DNA of 64,000 nucleotides from positions 83,419 to 147,418 of the forward strand of contig JAJYMC010000016.1 in assembly GCA_021787335.1 (NCBI GenBank), given 5' to 3'. This DNA is from Bacillota bacterium. Its GTDB lineage: Bacteria; Bacillota; Sulfobacillia; JAJYWN01; JAJZPE01. Below, one piece after another: positions 1 through 8,541 of the stretch (positions within the stretch are counted from its first letter, which is position 1; each line of letters opens with the position of its first letter). The notes under the pieces were generated by a model that saw nothing but the letters and a program-made list of their open reading frames with translations, made no database searches and had not been told where the DNA came from. Position numbers and translations under genes: made by a program.

Positions 1-403
1 CTTCGACCGCGACTGCCTGATTCGCCTGGGGACGGCCATCGCCCCGGTCGGCCCGGGCAGGGAGGGCGAGCACTCCGTCATCGTCAGGGGCACCCTGCCC
101 GACGGCCGCGAGGTCAACGAGGAAGTCAAGTACGGCCAGATGCGCCTCATCCCCCTGGGCGAGGGCCAGACGGCCGAGTTCCACATCCAGCCGGCTCGCA
201 GCTTCGACGTGGGCGCCGGCAAGGGCAAGGCCATCACCCAAAAGCTCCTGGGTGGGGTCGTCGGCGTGATCGTCGACGCCCGCGGCCGCCAGCCCTTCGG
301 GCTGCCCGTGGACAAGGCGACCCGGATCAAGAAGCTCCTCGAGTGGATCGAAAGCCTCGACGTGTACCCGCGCGAAGTCCTGGCGCGGTACAGCGCGAAG
401 TAG
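1..403 (+). CDS. MutL/GlmL-family ASKHA ATPase, C-terminal part only
   Basis: The reading frame is open from base 2, so only the last ~133 residues are present; the true start lies left of the window. The end carries GGVVGVIVDARGRQPFGLP, which matches the GRFGVILDGRGRPIVMP block at the end of the complete MutL-family protein at 28932-30725. MutL/GlmL proteins are actin-fold (ASKHA) ATPases first known as accessory proteins of glutamate mutase; their biochemical role outside that system is not established. The stop is followed 18 bp later by the barrel-sandwich/KOW gene at 422, and the same gene order recurs at 28932-31915, which supports the call. No mutase subunit is visible here, but the upstream neighbours are outside the window. 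Confidence 0.75.
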   Translation, partial: FDRDCLIRLGTAIAPVGPGREGEHSVIVRGTLPDGREVNEEVKYGQMRLIPLGEGQTAEFHIQPARSFDVGAGKGKAITQKLLGGVVGVIVDARGRQPFGLPVDKATRIKKLLEWIESLDVYPREVLARYSAK

Positions 404-421
404 GGGGAGGTAGAGACAGCC

Positions 422-1543
422 ATGGCGCATGCCTACACACCCGGCCTGAAGGTCACCGAACAGACCACCATCCAGAAGGTCCGGCGCCTGCCGCTCCTCG
501 GCGATGTGCTGGTCAAGGTGGGTGACATGGTCAACCCGGACGACGTGGTGGCCAAGACGGACCTCCCCGGGAACCCGATGTCCATGAACGTCGCCCACGA
601 CCTCGCCTGTGAGCCCGAGGATGTCCCTCTCCACATGCTGAAGAAGCAGGGCGACAAGATCACCAAGGGCGAGGTCATCGCCAAAGCGTCATCCTTCTTC
701 GGCCTGTCCAAGAAGGAGCTGAAGGCCCCCATCGACGGGTCGGTCGAGCTCATCTCGGGCGTCACCGGCCAGGTCACCCTGCGCGAGCCGCCCATCCCGG
801 TCCAGATCAAGGCCTACATAAGGGGCAAGGTCGTCGAGATTCTGCCCCGCGAGGGCGTCATCGTCGAGACCACGGCCGCCTTCATCCAGGGTATCTTCGG
901 CATCGGCGGCGAGGTCCAGGGCCAGATCAAGCTGATCGCCAAGACGCCCAGCGACGTCCTTGACGCTTCGTCCCTGACCCCCGACTGCAAGGGCAAGATC
1001 GTCGTCGGCGGTTCTCTGGTCACCGGGGCCGCTCTGAAGAAGGCCATCGAGGTGGGCGCGGTCGGCCTGGTGGCCGGCGGCATCGTCGACGCCGACCTCA
1101 TCGCCCTCCTGGGCTACGACATCGGCGTGGCCATCACCGGCCACGAGGATATCCCCATCACGGTCATCGTCACCGAGGGCTTCGGCCAGATAAAGATGGC
1201 CGACAAGACCTTCAACCTGTTCAAGAACATCGACGGGGAGGTGGCCTCGATCAACGGCGCCACCCAGATCCGCGCCGGCGTCATGCGCCCGGAGATCATC
1301 GTCCCCGAGCACAAGCCGGTCGGGCGGCTGGCGGCCGATACGAGCAGCGAGGGCCTGATCCCCGGGACCCCCATCCGGGTCATCCGCGAGCCCTACTTCG
1401 GCGTCCTGGCCGAGGTCGTCGACCTGCCACCGGAGTTGCAGGTCATCGAGACCGAGGCGAAGGTGCGCATCCTCCGCTGCAAGCTCGAGGACGGCCGGGT
1501 GGTCACCGTACCCCGGGCCAACGTCGAGATCATCGAGGGTTGA
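422..1543 (+). CDS. MutL-associated barrel-sandwich/KOW protein, copy 1
   Basis: A 373-residue cytoplasmic protein with no signal peptide or membrane segment. Residues ~25-140 read like a lipoyl/barrel-sandwich hybrid (repeated 'GD.V..GDV.AK' blocks and 'APIDGSVELISG'), but I see no modified-lysine motif (no EAMKM). Residues ~180-270 are a Gly/Val-rich alpha/beta segment. The last ~60 residues (PYFGVLAEVV ... VPRANVEII) resemble a KOW-type module. It is paralogous to the 397-residue protein at 30722, and both follow a MutL gene directly, so the two products probably act together. A function cannot be assigned; RnfC-like N-terminal resemblance is only structural guesswork. ATG at 422 is preceded by GGGGGAGG. 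Confidence 0.75.
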   Translation: MAHAYTPGLKVTEQTTIQKVRRLPLLGDVLVKVGDMVNPDDVVAKTDLPGNPMSMNVAHDLACEPEDVPLHMLKKQGDKITKGEVIAKASSFFGLSKKELKAPIDGSVELISGVTGQVTLREPPIPVQIKAYIRGKVVEILPREGVIVETTAAFIQGIFGIGGEVQGQIKLIAKTPSDVLDASSLTPDCKGKIVVGGSLVTGAALKKAIEVGAVGLVAGGIVDADLIALLGYDIGVAITGHEDIPITVIVTEGFGQIKMADKTFNLFKNIDGEVASINGATQIRAGVMRPEIIVPEHKPVGRLAADTSSEGLIPGTPIRVIREPYFGVLAEVVDLPPELQVIETEAKVRILRCKLEDGRVVTVPRANVEIIEG

Positions 1544-1602
1544 CAAGGGTGCGGGCAAATCGCCCGCACCTTGCTTAATCGCCTTAAGCAAATCATTTTT
1601 TA
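1544..1602 (+). terminator. Tandem hairpins and T-run after the MutL-partner gene
   Basis: GTGCGGGC (1549-1556) pairs with GCCCGCAC (1562-1569). A second perfect stem GCTTAA/TTAAGC follows at 1573-1589, and a run of six T ends the region. It looks like an intrinsic terminator immediately before the amidohydrolase gene. Confidence 0.6.
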
Positions 1603-1624
1603 AGAAATGAAAGGCGGCCGTTCA

Positions 1625-2782
1625 ATGCTGGCGATCAAGGGAGCCAAGGTCTACACGGTCACGGGCGGGGTCATCGAGAAGGGCACCGTCCTCATCGACC
1701 GCGGCAAGATAGTCAAGGTCGGGGCACGCGTCCCCATCCCTGAGAAATGTGAGGTCATCGACGGGACGGGCAAGGTCCTGACCCCGGGCCTCATCGACGC
1801 CCACGCCCACGTGGCCATCTGGGAAGAGGGCTTCGGTTGGGAAGGCAATGACGTCAATGAGCTGACCGACCCGGTGACCGCCCAGGTCCGGGCGATCGAC
1901 GCCATCAACCCGGAGGACGAGGGTCTGAAGGACGCCGTCGCCGGCGGCGTGACGACCATCTGGTGTGCCCCGGGCAGCGGCAACGTCATCGGCGGCGAGG
2001 GTGTGACCATGCACACCTACGGCAAGACCATGGACGGCATGGCCCTGCGCTCACCGTGGGGGCTCAAGGCCGCCTTCGGCGAGAACCCCAAGCGGGTCTA
2101 CTCGAGCCAGAAGAAGATGCCGTCGACCCGCATGGGGACGGCGGCGGTGTTGCGCGAGGCCCTGACCAAGGCCCAGAACTACATGCGCAAGCTGGACAAG
2201 GCGAAGGCCGACCCGGATAAGGCCCCGGATCGGGACCTTAAGATGGAGGCCATCGTCCGCGTCCTGCGGGGCGAGTATCCGCTGCGGACCCACGCCCACC
2301 GGGCCGACGATATCCTCACCGCCCTGCGCATCGCCGAGGAGTTCGGTATCCAGATGACCATCGAGCACTGCACCGAGGGCCACAAGATCGCCGATGAACT
2401 GGCCAAGCGGGGCATCGCCTGCATCGTCGGGCCGACCTTGAGCCACCGGTCCAAGGTCGAGACCCGCGACCGCAGCCTGAAGACCCCGGGCATCCTGGCC
2501 AAGGCCGGGGTCAAGGTGGCCCTGATGACCGACCATCCGGTCATCCCGGTCCAGTACCTGACCATCACCGCGGGCATGGCCATCCGCGAGGGCATGTCCG
2601 AGGAGGACGCCCTCAAGGCCGTGACCATCAACTCCGCCGAGATCTGCGGCGTCGGCAATCGGCTCGGGAGCATCGAGGAGAAGAAGGACGCCGACCTGGT
2701 CCTGTGGACCGGCCACCCGTTCGAGCTGAAGACCTCGGTGGTGGCGACGATCGTCGGCGGGAAGGTTGTCTACAAGGCCTGA
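1625..2782 (+). CDS. Amidohydrolase family protein (imidazolonepropionase-like)
   Basis: A 385-residue metal-dependent hydrolase of the amidohydrolase superfamily (COG1228-like). The HxH metal motif is in GLIDAHAHV, further ligands are likely in RTHAHRADD and IEHCTEGH, and the catalytic aspartate in LMTDHPVIP. The N-terminal beta-sandwich (LAIKGAKVYT ... GTVLIDRGKIVKVG) and C-terminal DADLVLWTGHPFE complete the usual architecture and length. I place the start at ATG 1625, where AAAGGCGG sits 7 bp upstream, rather than ATG 1607. Substrate is unknown: the family includes imidazolonepropionase, prolidase-like and isoaspartyl enzymes, and no hut genes are nearby. A terminator separates it from the MutL pair, so it may be a separate unit. 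Confidence 0.85.
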   Translation: MLAIKGAKVYTVTGGVIEKGTVLIDRGKIVKVGARVPIPEKCEVIDGTGKVLTPGLIDAHAHVAIWEEGFGWEGNDVNELTDPVTAQVRAIDAINPEDEGLKDAVAGGVTTIWCAPGSGNVIGGEGVTMHTYGKTMDGMALRSPWGLKAAFGENPKRVYSSQKKMPSTRMGTAAVLREALTKAQNYMRKLDKAKADPDKAPDRDLKMEAIVRVLRGEYPLRTHAHRADDILTALRIAEEFGIQMTIEHCTEGHKIADELAKRGIACIVGPTLSHRSKVETRDRSLKTPGILAKAGVKVALMTDHPVIPVQYLTITAGMAIREGMSEEDALKAVTINSAEICGVGNRLGSIEEKKDADLVLWTGHPFELKTSVVATIVGGKVVYKA

Positions 2783-2851
2783 GCAGCCGCGCGGGATGTT
2801 GGGCGGCGGGAAAGGCCGGGAAATAGGAAGCCAGGAGAAGAATGAAAGCTA

Positions 2852-2883
2852 AGAGCCCGGGCGACGGCTGTCGCTCGGGCTCT
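2852..2883. terminator. Strong hairpin without T-tract
   Basis: AGAGCCCG/CGGGCTCT extended by GGCGAC/GTCGCT makes a ~14-bp stem with a 4-base loop between the amidohydrolase and the convergent PIN-domain gene. There is no clear T-run on either side, so the terminator call is tentative. Confidence 0.45.
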
Positions 2884-2954
2884 GTTGCATCCTCGGGGTT
2901 CACACTCCTGATGCCAAACCAGCATAGACCAAGAAGCGGGTCACAGTCGTTCGT

Positions 2955-3431
2955 TCAGGCCTTGCGAGAGGCTGGCAAGAGCATACTGGCCAGCTCCAAG
3001 GTCATTTCCTTTACGGACCGGATGTCGAGTAGCTCACCGTCACTTCGCCTGATTCCTTTGCCTTTCAGTCGTAAAATGTGTGGGTCGTTAGAGATAAGAT
3101 AATCGGCGTTGCCCTCGATGGCAGCATCAACAAACTTGTTATCTTCTTTGTCTTCAATCACCAAACCGTAGCCCTTGGTTAGGCGAACAAGTACGGTGTC
3201 CGGCAATGCCCTGACAAAAAACTTCATCAGGTCAAACAGATCATCCGATGTCATGAGTTCATGATCTACCCCGTAGGCAATCAGCTTTCGCAGAATCTCA
3301 TCGATTATAGGCACCGAAAACACGAGTCGGGCTTGCCGGTGTTTGGTCAGCAAGCCCAACAGCGTTCGTTCCTGGCTTTCAGGGTGAAGAGTACCCAGAA
3401 TGAAGATGTGGGTATCCAACACGACTTTCAC
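2955..3431 (-). CDS. PIN-domain protein, putative toxin of a TA-like pair
   Basis: A 158-residue protein with PIN-domain features: N-terminal VVLDTHIFI with the first acidic residue, an acidic residue in IIDEILRKL, and ENKF-like EDNKFVDAAIEGNADYLISND giving the remaining acidic cluster. This matches COG1569-type PIN proteins, most often RNases in toxin-antitoxin systems. The GTG start at 3431 overlaps the stop of the upstream gene by 4 bp (GTGA), so translation is coupled. The gene and its partner are clearly richer in A+T than the neighbours, suggesting acquisition by transfer. A non-toxin housekeeping PIN protein is less likely because of the paired small upstream gene. Confidence 0.75.
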   Translation of the reverse strand: MKVVLDTHIFILGTLHPESQERTLLGLLTKHRQARLVFSVPIIDEILRKLIAYGVDHELMTSDDLFDLMKFFVRALPDTVLVRLTKGYGLVIEDKEDNKFVDAAIEGNADYLISNDPHILRLKGKGIRRSDGELLDIRSVKEMTLELASMLLPASRKA

Positions 3432-3709
3432 TTCTTGGGCCCTTCCTTGCGGACAGCGACTTTAGCCTTGACGATTAGTGATTTCTGGATCGGCCCGGTA
3501 TCTCTCTGCAGGTATTTCTTAAGTTCAGAGACATTGACCGGATGCTTCTGCCCCCAGCGGTCACCTATGGCAAACAGAGAGTTGAACGCTCCTGCTAGGT
3601 CACTATCCTCAGGCGACTCCCATGCATACGTTACCTCGGTGACAGATGACCCAGGATCGTGAGAACCGACACGGTTTGTTGGGTGCTCCTTCTGCTTTGT
3701 GGCAGGCAT
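3428..3709 (-). CDS. Small protein upstream of PIN gene, putative antitoxin
   Basis: A 93-residue hydrophilic protein beginning MPATKQKEH and ending in the basic tail VKAKVAVRKEGPKK. I chose ATG 3709 because AAGGGGGG lies 7 bp upstream; the longer reading from 3757 has no comparable site. It is translationally coupled to the PIN gene and has the size of an antitoxin. I do not recognise an AbrB, Phd, RHH or HTH motif, so the antitoxin role rests on position alone. The aromatic-acidic patch VTYAWESPEDSDLAGAFN could be a toxin-wrapping segment. Confidence 0.55.
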   Translation of the reverse strand: MPATKQKEHPTNRVGSHDPGSSVTEVTYAWESPEDSDLAGAFNSLFAIGDRWGQKHPVNVSELKKYLQRDTGPIQKSLIVKAKVAVRKEGPKK

Positions 3710-4102
3710 TTGGCGGCCCCCCTTGAGGCGACAAATAAACGCGGGTGTTCGGACCACTCGCCCATCACCACCTTACCATATTGTGGGTAGCTATGGCAAA
3801 TATCCCAGGAATGTGGAATTAACCGATACCGGGCACATAGGGATGCGGGAAGTATCATTTGTGCCATTTAGGCCCGGCTATGCCGATTTTCCGGACTTAC
3901 AGCCAGACTCTCAACCCCAAACACCCGCTCCAGCCTAGCTTTTACGAAAGCTTACCATATCCATTCGGAGGCTCCCTCGGTGGTAGGCACTAGCAATTTT
4001 AGTAAAATCCTATGTTGTCGTAGAGTTCTTAGAAGGGGGTCCGAAAGCTTGGCCACAGCCGCCGGCCATACCCGTTTCAAGCCTTTCCCCGACTACGGTC
4101 AG
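3710..4102. other. AT-richer non-coding gap
   Basis: No convincing gene was seen on either strand in this ~390 bp. Base composition is more AT-rich than the flanks and continuous with the PIN pair. The word TTACCATAT occurs twice (3773-3781 and 3952-3960). It probably holds the promoter of the toxin-like pair and the decayed edge of an inserted island. Confidence 0.4.
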
Positions 4103-5317
4103 CTATTTGATGGCCCATCTCAGGTCGTCCAAGCGTACGTCAGCAACCGGGAAATCCGATGGGGCGAACGCCCCAGGGTTCTTAAGCCCACTGCCGCTCG
4201 CGATGAGAACGACCACGTCGCTCGGACCGAGCCGGCCGGCCCCCCGCCATTCCTCGACCGCGGCCAGCGACGCGGCCGACTCCATCTGGACGAAGAGGCC
4301 TTCCCCATGGGCCAGGGCGAGCTGGGCCCGGCGCATGGCCTCGTCGGTCACGGCCGTGGCGGCCCCGCGGCCGGCCCGGGCCAGGGCTCGGAGGACCCGG
4401 TTGCCGCTTGGCGGGAAGGGGTTCTGGATGGCGTGGGCCTCGGTCGCGGGGTGCTCGACGCGGGTGATTCTGGTTTCCCCGCGGGCGAAGGCCGTGGCGA
4501 TGGGCGAGCAGCCGGCCGCCTGGACGGCGACCACGGCCGGCTTCGTGGCGATGGCCCGATACTCGGCCATCTCCTCGAATCCTTTGAGCAGCCCGGCCGT
4601 ATGGCCGCCGGCGCTGGTCGGGTTGAAGACGTGGGTCGGGGCCAGGCCCAGGCGGGCGAGGTCGCGGACGACCTCGTAACCGGTGGTCTTCTGGCCCTCG
4701 ACGCGGAAGGGCTCGTCGGAAACGGCGAAGAAGATGCCCCGCTCGCGCCCGAGAGCCAGGGCTTTGCGATACAGCTCGCTGTAGTCGCCCTCGACCCGAT
4801 AGAGCTTGGGCCCATAGACGGCGATGGTGAAGACCTTCTCCGGGCGCAGGTGGGCCGGGACCATGATGTGGCACTCGAGGCCGGCTCGGGCCGCATAGGC
4901 GGCCACCGAGGCGGCCATGTTGCCGCTGGAGACGGTGCCCGCGAGGGTGTAGCCGGTTCGCACGGCCTGGGTCAGGGCCACCGCCGTGCCGCGGTCCTTG
5001 AATGACCCGGTCGGATTGGCCCCTTCATACTTAAGGAAGAGGTTGGGCAGGCCCAGGCGTCGGCCGAGGCGACTCAGGTGGACCAGCGGGGTTCCGCCTT
5101 CGCCCAGGGAGACGCGTTCGGTCGGGGCGAAGGGGGGCAGCACGGGGGAGAGGTCGCTGAGGATGCCCTGCTGACGGCCCTGCCCGGCGATGGCCGCGGC
5201 GGGATCGATCTCACCCGGGTCGTAGTGGAGCTCGACCGGCTCGCCGCAGCTCGGACAGGGGTGGACGGCCCGGTCGAGCGCAGCCGAGTAGTCGCAGGCG
5301 GTGCAGGCTATCTTCAT
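4103..5317 (-). CDS. thrC: Threonine synthase
   Basis: A 404-residue PLP enzyme that converts O-phosphohomoserine to threonine. The N-terminus has a zinc-ribbon-like pair (CTACDYS ... CPSCGEP) seen in many thrC proteins. The PLP lysine is in NPTGSFKDRG, the substrate site in GTVSSGNMAASVAAYAARAG, and the cofactor glycine loop in NPTSAGGHTAGLLKG. I start at ATG 5317 where AAGGAG lies 8 bp upstream; the longer reading to 5377 overlaps the divergent gene's leader. It is divergent from the uracil-DNA glycosylase, and no hom or thrB is in the window. The ending LRWAIK is shorter than plant-type enzymes, consistent with the bacterial class with zinc ribbon. Confidence 0.9.
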   Translation of the reverse strand: MKIACTACDYSAALDRAVHPCPSCGEPVELHYDPGEIDPAAAIAGQGRQQGILSDLSPVLPPFAPTERVSLGEGGTPLVHLSRLGRRLGLPNLFLKYEGANPTGSFKDRGTAVALTQAVRTGYTLAGTVSSGNMAASVAAYAARAGLECHIMVPAHLRPEKVFTIAVYGPKLYRVEGDYSELYRKALALGRERGIFFAVSDEPFRVEGQKTTGYEVVRDLARLGLAPTHVFNPTSAGGHTAGLLKGFEEMAEYRAIATKPAVVAVQAAGCSPIATAFARGETRITRVEHPATEAHAIQNPFPPSGNRVLRALARAGRGAATAVTDEAMRRAQLALAHGEGLFVQMESAASLAAVEEWRGAGRLGPSDVVVLIASGSGLKNPGAFAPSDFPVADVRLDDLRWAIK

Positions 5318-5391
5318 GGGCGTCGCTCCTTCGAATGGAGAGGACTTCGGGGGCGGAGGTGCGAACCATCGTCTCAAAGGGGGCTTTGGAA

Positions 5392-6231
5392 GTGGCGGGC
5401 AAGGACAACACGAAAGGTCCGGAGACGAGCCCGGACCAGGTCTTCTTCGAGTTCGCCCCGCGGCCGCCGGCCCCCGTGGCGGCCGCGACGGAGCCGACGC
5501 CTGCTGTTCAGCCTGAGTTGCCAGGGCAGACGATCATGCCATGGAGCCAGTCGCCATCCCCGACGCCCGCCCAGGCACCGGTTCGTTCCTTCGCGCTCTC
5601 CAAGCCCGCGGCCCCAGCGGCGCCCGCACCTTCACCCTACGATGCCGTGGCCAGCCTCGAAGAGCTGACTCGCCTGGCGGCGGATTGCCGGGCCTGCGGA
5701 TTGCGCGCGGGTTGCCGCGGGGTGGTCTTCGGCGAGGGGAACCCAAAGGCCGCGGTGATGCTCATCGGCGAAGGGCCGGGCAGCACCGAGGATGAGATGG
5801 GACGGCCCTTCGTCGGGCCGGCCGGGAAGCTCCTCGACCGCATCCTCGCGTCGGTCGGCTTCGCCCGGGAAGAGGTCTACATCGCGAACGTCGTCAAGTG
5901 TCGCCCTCCGGGCAACCGCGTCCCTCAGCCCGAGGAGCGCGAGGCCTGCCGGCCCTGGCTGGAGGCTCAGGTGAGGCTGATCGACCCGCTCTTCCTGGTC
6001 CTCCTGGGGGCCTCCGCCGCCCAGGCTCTATTGGACCCGAAGGCCCGCATCACCCAGATTCGCGGGCATTGGCTGGAGCGGTACGGCCGCCGCGTCCTGC
6101 CCACCTATCATCCGGCCGCTCTGCTCCGCGACGAGACCAAGAAGCGCCCGGTTTGGGAGGACTTCAAGCTGCTGCGGGCCGAGCACGACAAAGCGGCCGC
6201 GGGGCGCGGCCAGCAGCCCCCGGTCGGGTAG
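5392..6231 (+). CDS. Family 4 uracil-DNA glycosylase (Fe-S)
   Basis: A 279-residue DNA repair enzyme that removes uracil. The core holds the family-4 signatures: GEGPGSTEDEMGRPFVG, four candidate Fe-S cysteines (CRAC, NVVKCRPP, EACRPW), and the C-terminal TYHPAALLR motif. The first ~85 residues are a Pro/Ala-rich low-complexity extension not needed for the fold. The best start is GTG 5392 with AAGGGGG 8 bp upstream; an ATG at 5335 has no ribosome site. It is the divergent neighbour of thrC. Typical of anaerobic and thermophilic bacteria, where this family replaces or supplements Ung. Confidence 0.88.
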   Translation: MAGKDNTKGPETSPDQVFFEFAPRPPAPVAAATEPTPAVQPELPGQTIMPWSQSPSPTPAQAPVRSFALSKPAAPAAPAPSPYDAVASLEELTRLAADCRACGLRAGCRGVVFGEGNPKAAVMLIGEGPGSTEDEMGRPFVGPAGKLLDRILASVGFAREEVYIANVVKCRPPGNRVPQPEEREACRPWLEAQVRLIDPLFLVLLGASAAQALLDPKARITQIRGHWLERYGRRVLPTYHPAALLRDETKKRPVWEDFKLLRAEHDKAAAGRGQQPPVG

Positions 6232-6251
6232 CCGGCCGCAAAAGCGAGCGC

Positions 6252-7190
6252 TCAGTACCCGGCGGTCTTGTCGACCACGTTGAGCAACGGCTCACCGGCC
6301 CGGTAGCGCCTCAGGTTCTCGAGGAAGAGGGCGGCCACCCGTTCGTCCTGGCGGGGCGTGCTGGGCGAGTTGTGCGGCGAGACGATGACGTTGGGCATAT
6401 CCCAGAGCGGGCTGTCGGCCGGCAGGGGCTCGTCTTCAAAGACGTCCAGCCCGGCGCCGGCCAGCCGCTTCTCGCGCAGGGCGGCGATGAGGGCCGCCTC
6501 GTCGACGACCGGGCCGCGCCCCACGTTGTAGAAATACGCGTCCGGCTTCATTGCCTGGAACTGCCGCTCGCCGATGAGGTGGCGGCTTTCCTTCGTCAAT
6601 GGGATGCAGGCGACGATGTGGTCGGCCGTCGCGAAGAGGTCGGTCAGTCGCTCGAGGGGCCAGGTCTCTACCTCATCCCCGGGCTTGGGGTTCTTCCGGA
6701 CGGCGATGACCTTCATCCCGAGGGCCTGGGCCCGCCAGGCGATTTCGTGGCCGAGGCCGCCGTAGCCGACCAGACCAAGGGTGCCCCCGTTCAGCTCGCG
6801 GAGCTTGAGCCGGTTCCATCGGTGTTCGAGCTGCTGGCGCAGGAGGGTCGGCAGGCCGCGCTCAAAGGCCAGCATCATGGCCGTGACATGCTCGCCGATG
6901 GGGATGGCGTGGACCCCGCGCGAGTTGGTCAGGACGGCTGGGGTGGCCGACAGCTCGGGCGAGACCAGGCTGTCGACGCCGGCCATGAAGACGTGGATCC
7001 AGGAGAGCTTGCGGGCCTGGGTCAGAAGCTGCGGGGTCATGATGTTCCCCCAGCCGACGAGGACGTCGGCGTCGCCGATGTTGGCCTCCAGCTCCTCCTT
7101 GGTCGAGCAGGGGACGACCTGGGCCTCCGGGGCCACGGCCTTTATCCGTTCCAGGATGCCGGGCCGGACGCTGAGCGCGATGATCTTCAT
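6252..7190 (-). CDS. D-2-hydroxyacid dehydrogenase (NAD-binding)
   Basis: A 312-residue 2-ketoacid reductase/2-hydroxyacid dehydrogenase. The Rossmann motif is GLVGYGGLGHE (GxGGxG, slightly unusual third glycine spacing), the catalytic arginine is in NVGRGPVVDEAAL, glutamate in DVFEDEPLP and histidine in VSPHNSPSTP. The N-terminal substrate domain (residues 1-95) is short, as in the GhrA/glyoxylate reductase-like group. Substrate cannot be named from sequence. It ends 20 bp from the stop of the glycosylase gene, convergent with it. An AGGA site precedes the ATG at 7190. Confidence 0.85.
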   Translation of the reverse strand: MKIIALSVRPGILERIKAVAPEAQVVPCSTKEELEANIGDADVLVGWGNIMTPQLLTQARKLSWIHVFMAGVDSLVSPELSATPAVLTNSRGVHAIPIGEHVTAMMLAFERGLPTLLRQQLEHRWNRLKLRELNGGTLGLVGYGGLGHEIAWRAQALGMKVIAVRKNPKPGDEVETWPLERLTDLFATADHIVACIPLTKESRHLIGERQFQAMKPDAYFYNVGRGPVVDEAALIAALREKRLAGAGLDVFEDEPLPADSPLWDMPNVIVSPHNSPSTPRQDERVAALFLENLRRYRAGEPLLNVVDKTAGY

Positions 7191-7377
7191 ACCGTTCCTG
7201 GTCCCTCCAAGGGCGGCGCATCGTGCCTTTCCGCGCCGAATTGAGTGGGCATTCGTCGCCCGGGCGGCGAATCCTCCCCGCCCAAGAGGCCGGTCGGGCC
7301 GTCGGGCCGGGGGTTGGGAGGAAGCGGCCCGCGGCCCACCGAATCTATGGGCATAATACAGCGCCGAGGAAGTAATA

Positions 7378-7391
7378 CCGGGATTTCCCGG
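7378..7391. promoter_or_regulatory. Inverted repeat in thiL leader
   Basis: CCGGGA-TT-TCCCGG is a perfect 6-bp inverted repeat 20 bp before the thiL start. A CATAAT element lies just upstream at 7352-7357 but no good -35 is visible. It may be an operator or only a small hairpin. Confidence 0.25.
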
Positions 7392-7411
7392 GAAAGAGAG
7401 GGGAAGAACCC

Positions 7412-8482
7412 ATGTTGAAAGCCTCGACCGGCGACGGCGAGAGCCTCTCGAACCTCGGCGAACTGGAACTAATCGACCGGATACGGCGGCAGGTCACGGC
7501 CAGGGCCCCCATCGGGGCCGGACCCGAGAGCTCGGGAGTGGTCTTCGGCATCGGCGACGACGCCGCGGTGCTACGGTCCACGCCGGGGCGGTATCTCCTG
7601 GCCACCTGCGACATGCTCTTCGAGGGCGTCCATTTCCTGCCGGGGGTCATCCCGCCGTACGACCTGGGCCGCAAGGCCATGGCCATCAACCTCAGCGACG
7701 TGGCGGCGATGGGCGGCGAACCGCGGTTCGTGCTGGTCTCCATAGCCCTGCCGTCATCCACCGAGGCCGAGGCCGTCAGCCGGCTCTACGAGGGGCTCAT
7801 CGACGAAGCCGCCGAATACGGGGCGAGAATCGTCGGCGGGGACGTCATCCGCTCGCCCGAAGGTACGGTCATCGACGTCACGGTCATCGGCGACGTCGAT
7901 GCGGAGAAACTGGTCACGCGTTCCGGGGCCAGGCCGGGCGACGTTCTCCTGGTGACGGGTCCGCTTGGCGCGGCCGCGGCCGGCCTCGACGTGCTACAGA
8001 ACGACAGGCTGCGGGGGGCGGTCGGCGACCAGGTGGCCGAGAAGGCCATCGCCGCCCAGCACCGGCCCATCCCTCGGTTCCGCGAGGCCCGCCTCTTGGC
8101 CGACCTCCGCGCGGTGCGGGCGATGATGGACGTCAGCGACGGCCTCGCCCGCGACGCCGTCACCCTGGCCCGCTCCAGCGGGGCCGGGGTCCGCCTGCTC
8201 TGGGAGCGCGTGCCGGTGGCACCGGTGGCCGAGATCGTGGCCCGGGCGGCCGGACGGGACCCCGTGGAGTACGCCCTCGGCGGCGGGGAGGACTACGAGC
8301 TGCTCCTGGTCGTGGGTATCGAGGACGTCGAGCGGGTCGTCAAGACCCTGGCCGAGACCACCGGACGGGCCCCGATCCAGGTCGGCGAGGTCATCGAGGC
8401 TGAGAAGGGCTTCGTCATGGCCATGCCGGACGGGACGGAGCGGTCCCTGGAGCCGCAGGGCTTCGATCACTTCGTGCACTGA
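7412..8482 (+). CDS. thiL: Thiamine-monophosphate kinase
   Basis: A 356-residue enzyme that phosphorylates thiamine monophosphate to the diphosphate cofactor. Diagnostic blocks are LIDRIRRQ, FGIGDDAAVLR, ATCDMLFEGVHF, KAMAINLSDVAAMGG, VGGDVIRSP, MDVSDGLARD and GGGEDYELL, in the usual order for PurM-fold ThiL. ATG at 7412 follows GAGAGGGGAAG. It heads a tight run with tsaE, tsaB, rimI and tsaD, an association common in Firmicutes. The N-terminal ~20 residues before ELELIDR are a short extension; a later start is possible but has no better ribosome site. Confidence 0.93.
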   Translation: MLKASTGDGESLSNLGELELIDRIRRQVTARAPIGAGPESSGVVFGIGDDAAVLRSTPGRYLLATCDMLFEGVHFLPGVIPPYDLGRKAMAINLSDVAAMGGEPRFVLVSIALPSSTEAEAVSRLYEGLIDEAAEYGARIVGGDVIRSPEGTVIDVTVIGDVDAEKLVTRSGARPGDVLLVTGPLGAAAAGLDVLQNDRLRGAVGDQVAEKAIAAQHRPIPRFREARLLADLRAVRAMMDVSDGLARDAVTLARSSGAGVRLLWERVPVAPVAEIVARAAGRDPVEYALGGGEDYELLLVVGIEDVERVVKTLAETTGRAPIQVGEVIEAEKGFVMAMPDGTERSLEPQGFDHFVH

Positions 8483-8541
8483 CCGCCGGTACCGGCGGGC
8501 GGGGCACTCATCAAAGAGGAAACCGATCAACGAGGAAGCTC

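Noticed and set aside
422..1543. Biotin carboxyl carrier or lipoyl protein
   Set aside because: Barrel-sandwich-like repeats are present but without a modification lysine motif.
3699..3938. 79-residue plus-strand frame upstream of the PIN pair
   Set aside because: No ribosome site, overlaps the antitoxin-like gene start on the other strand, and composition is not protein-like.
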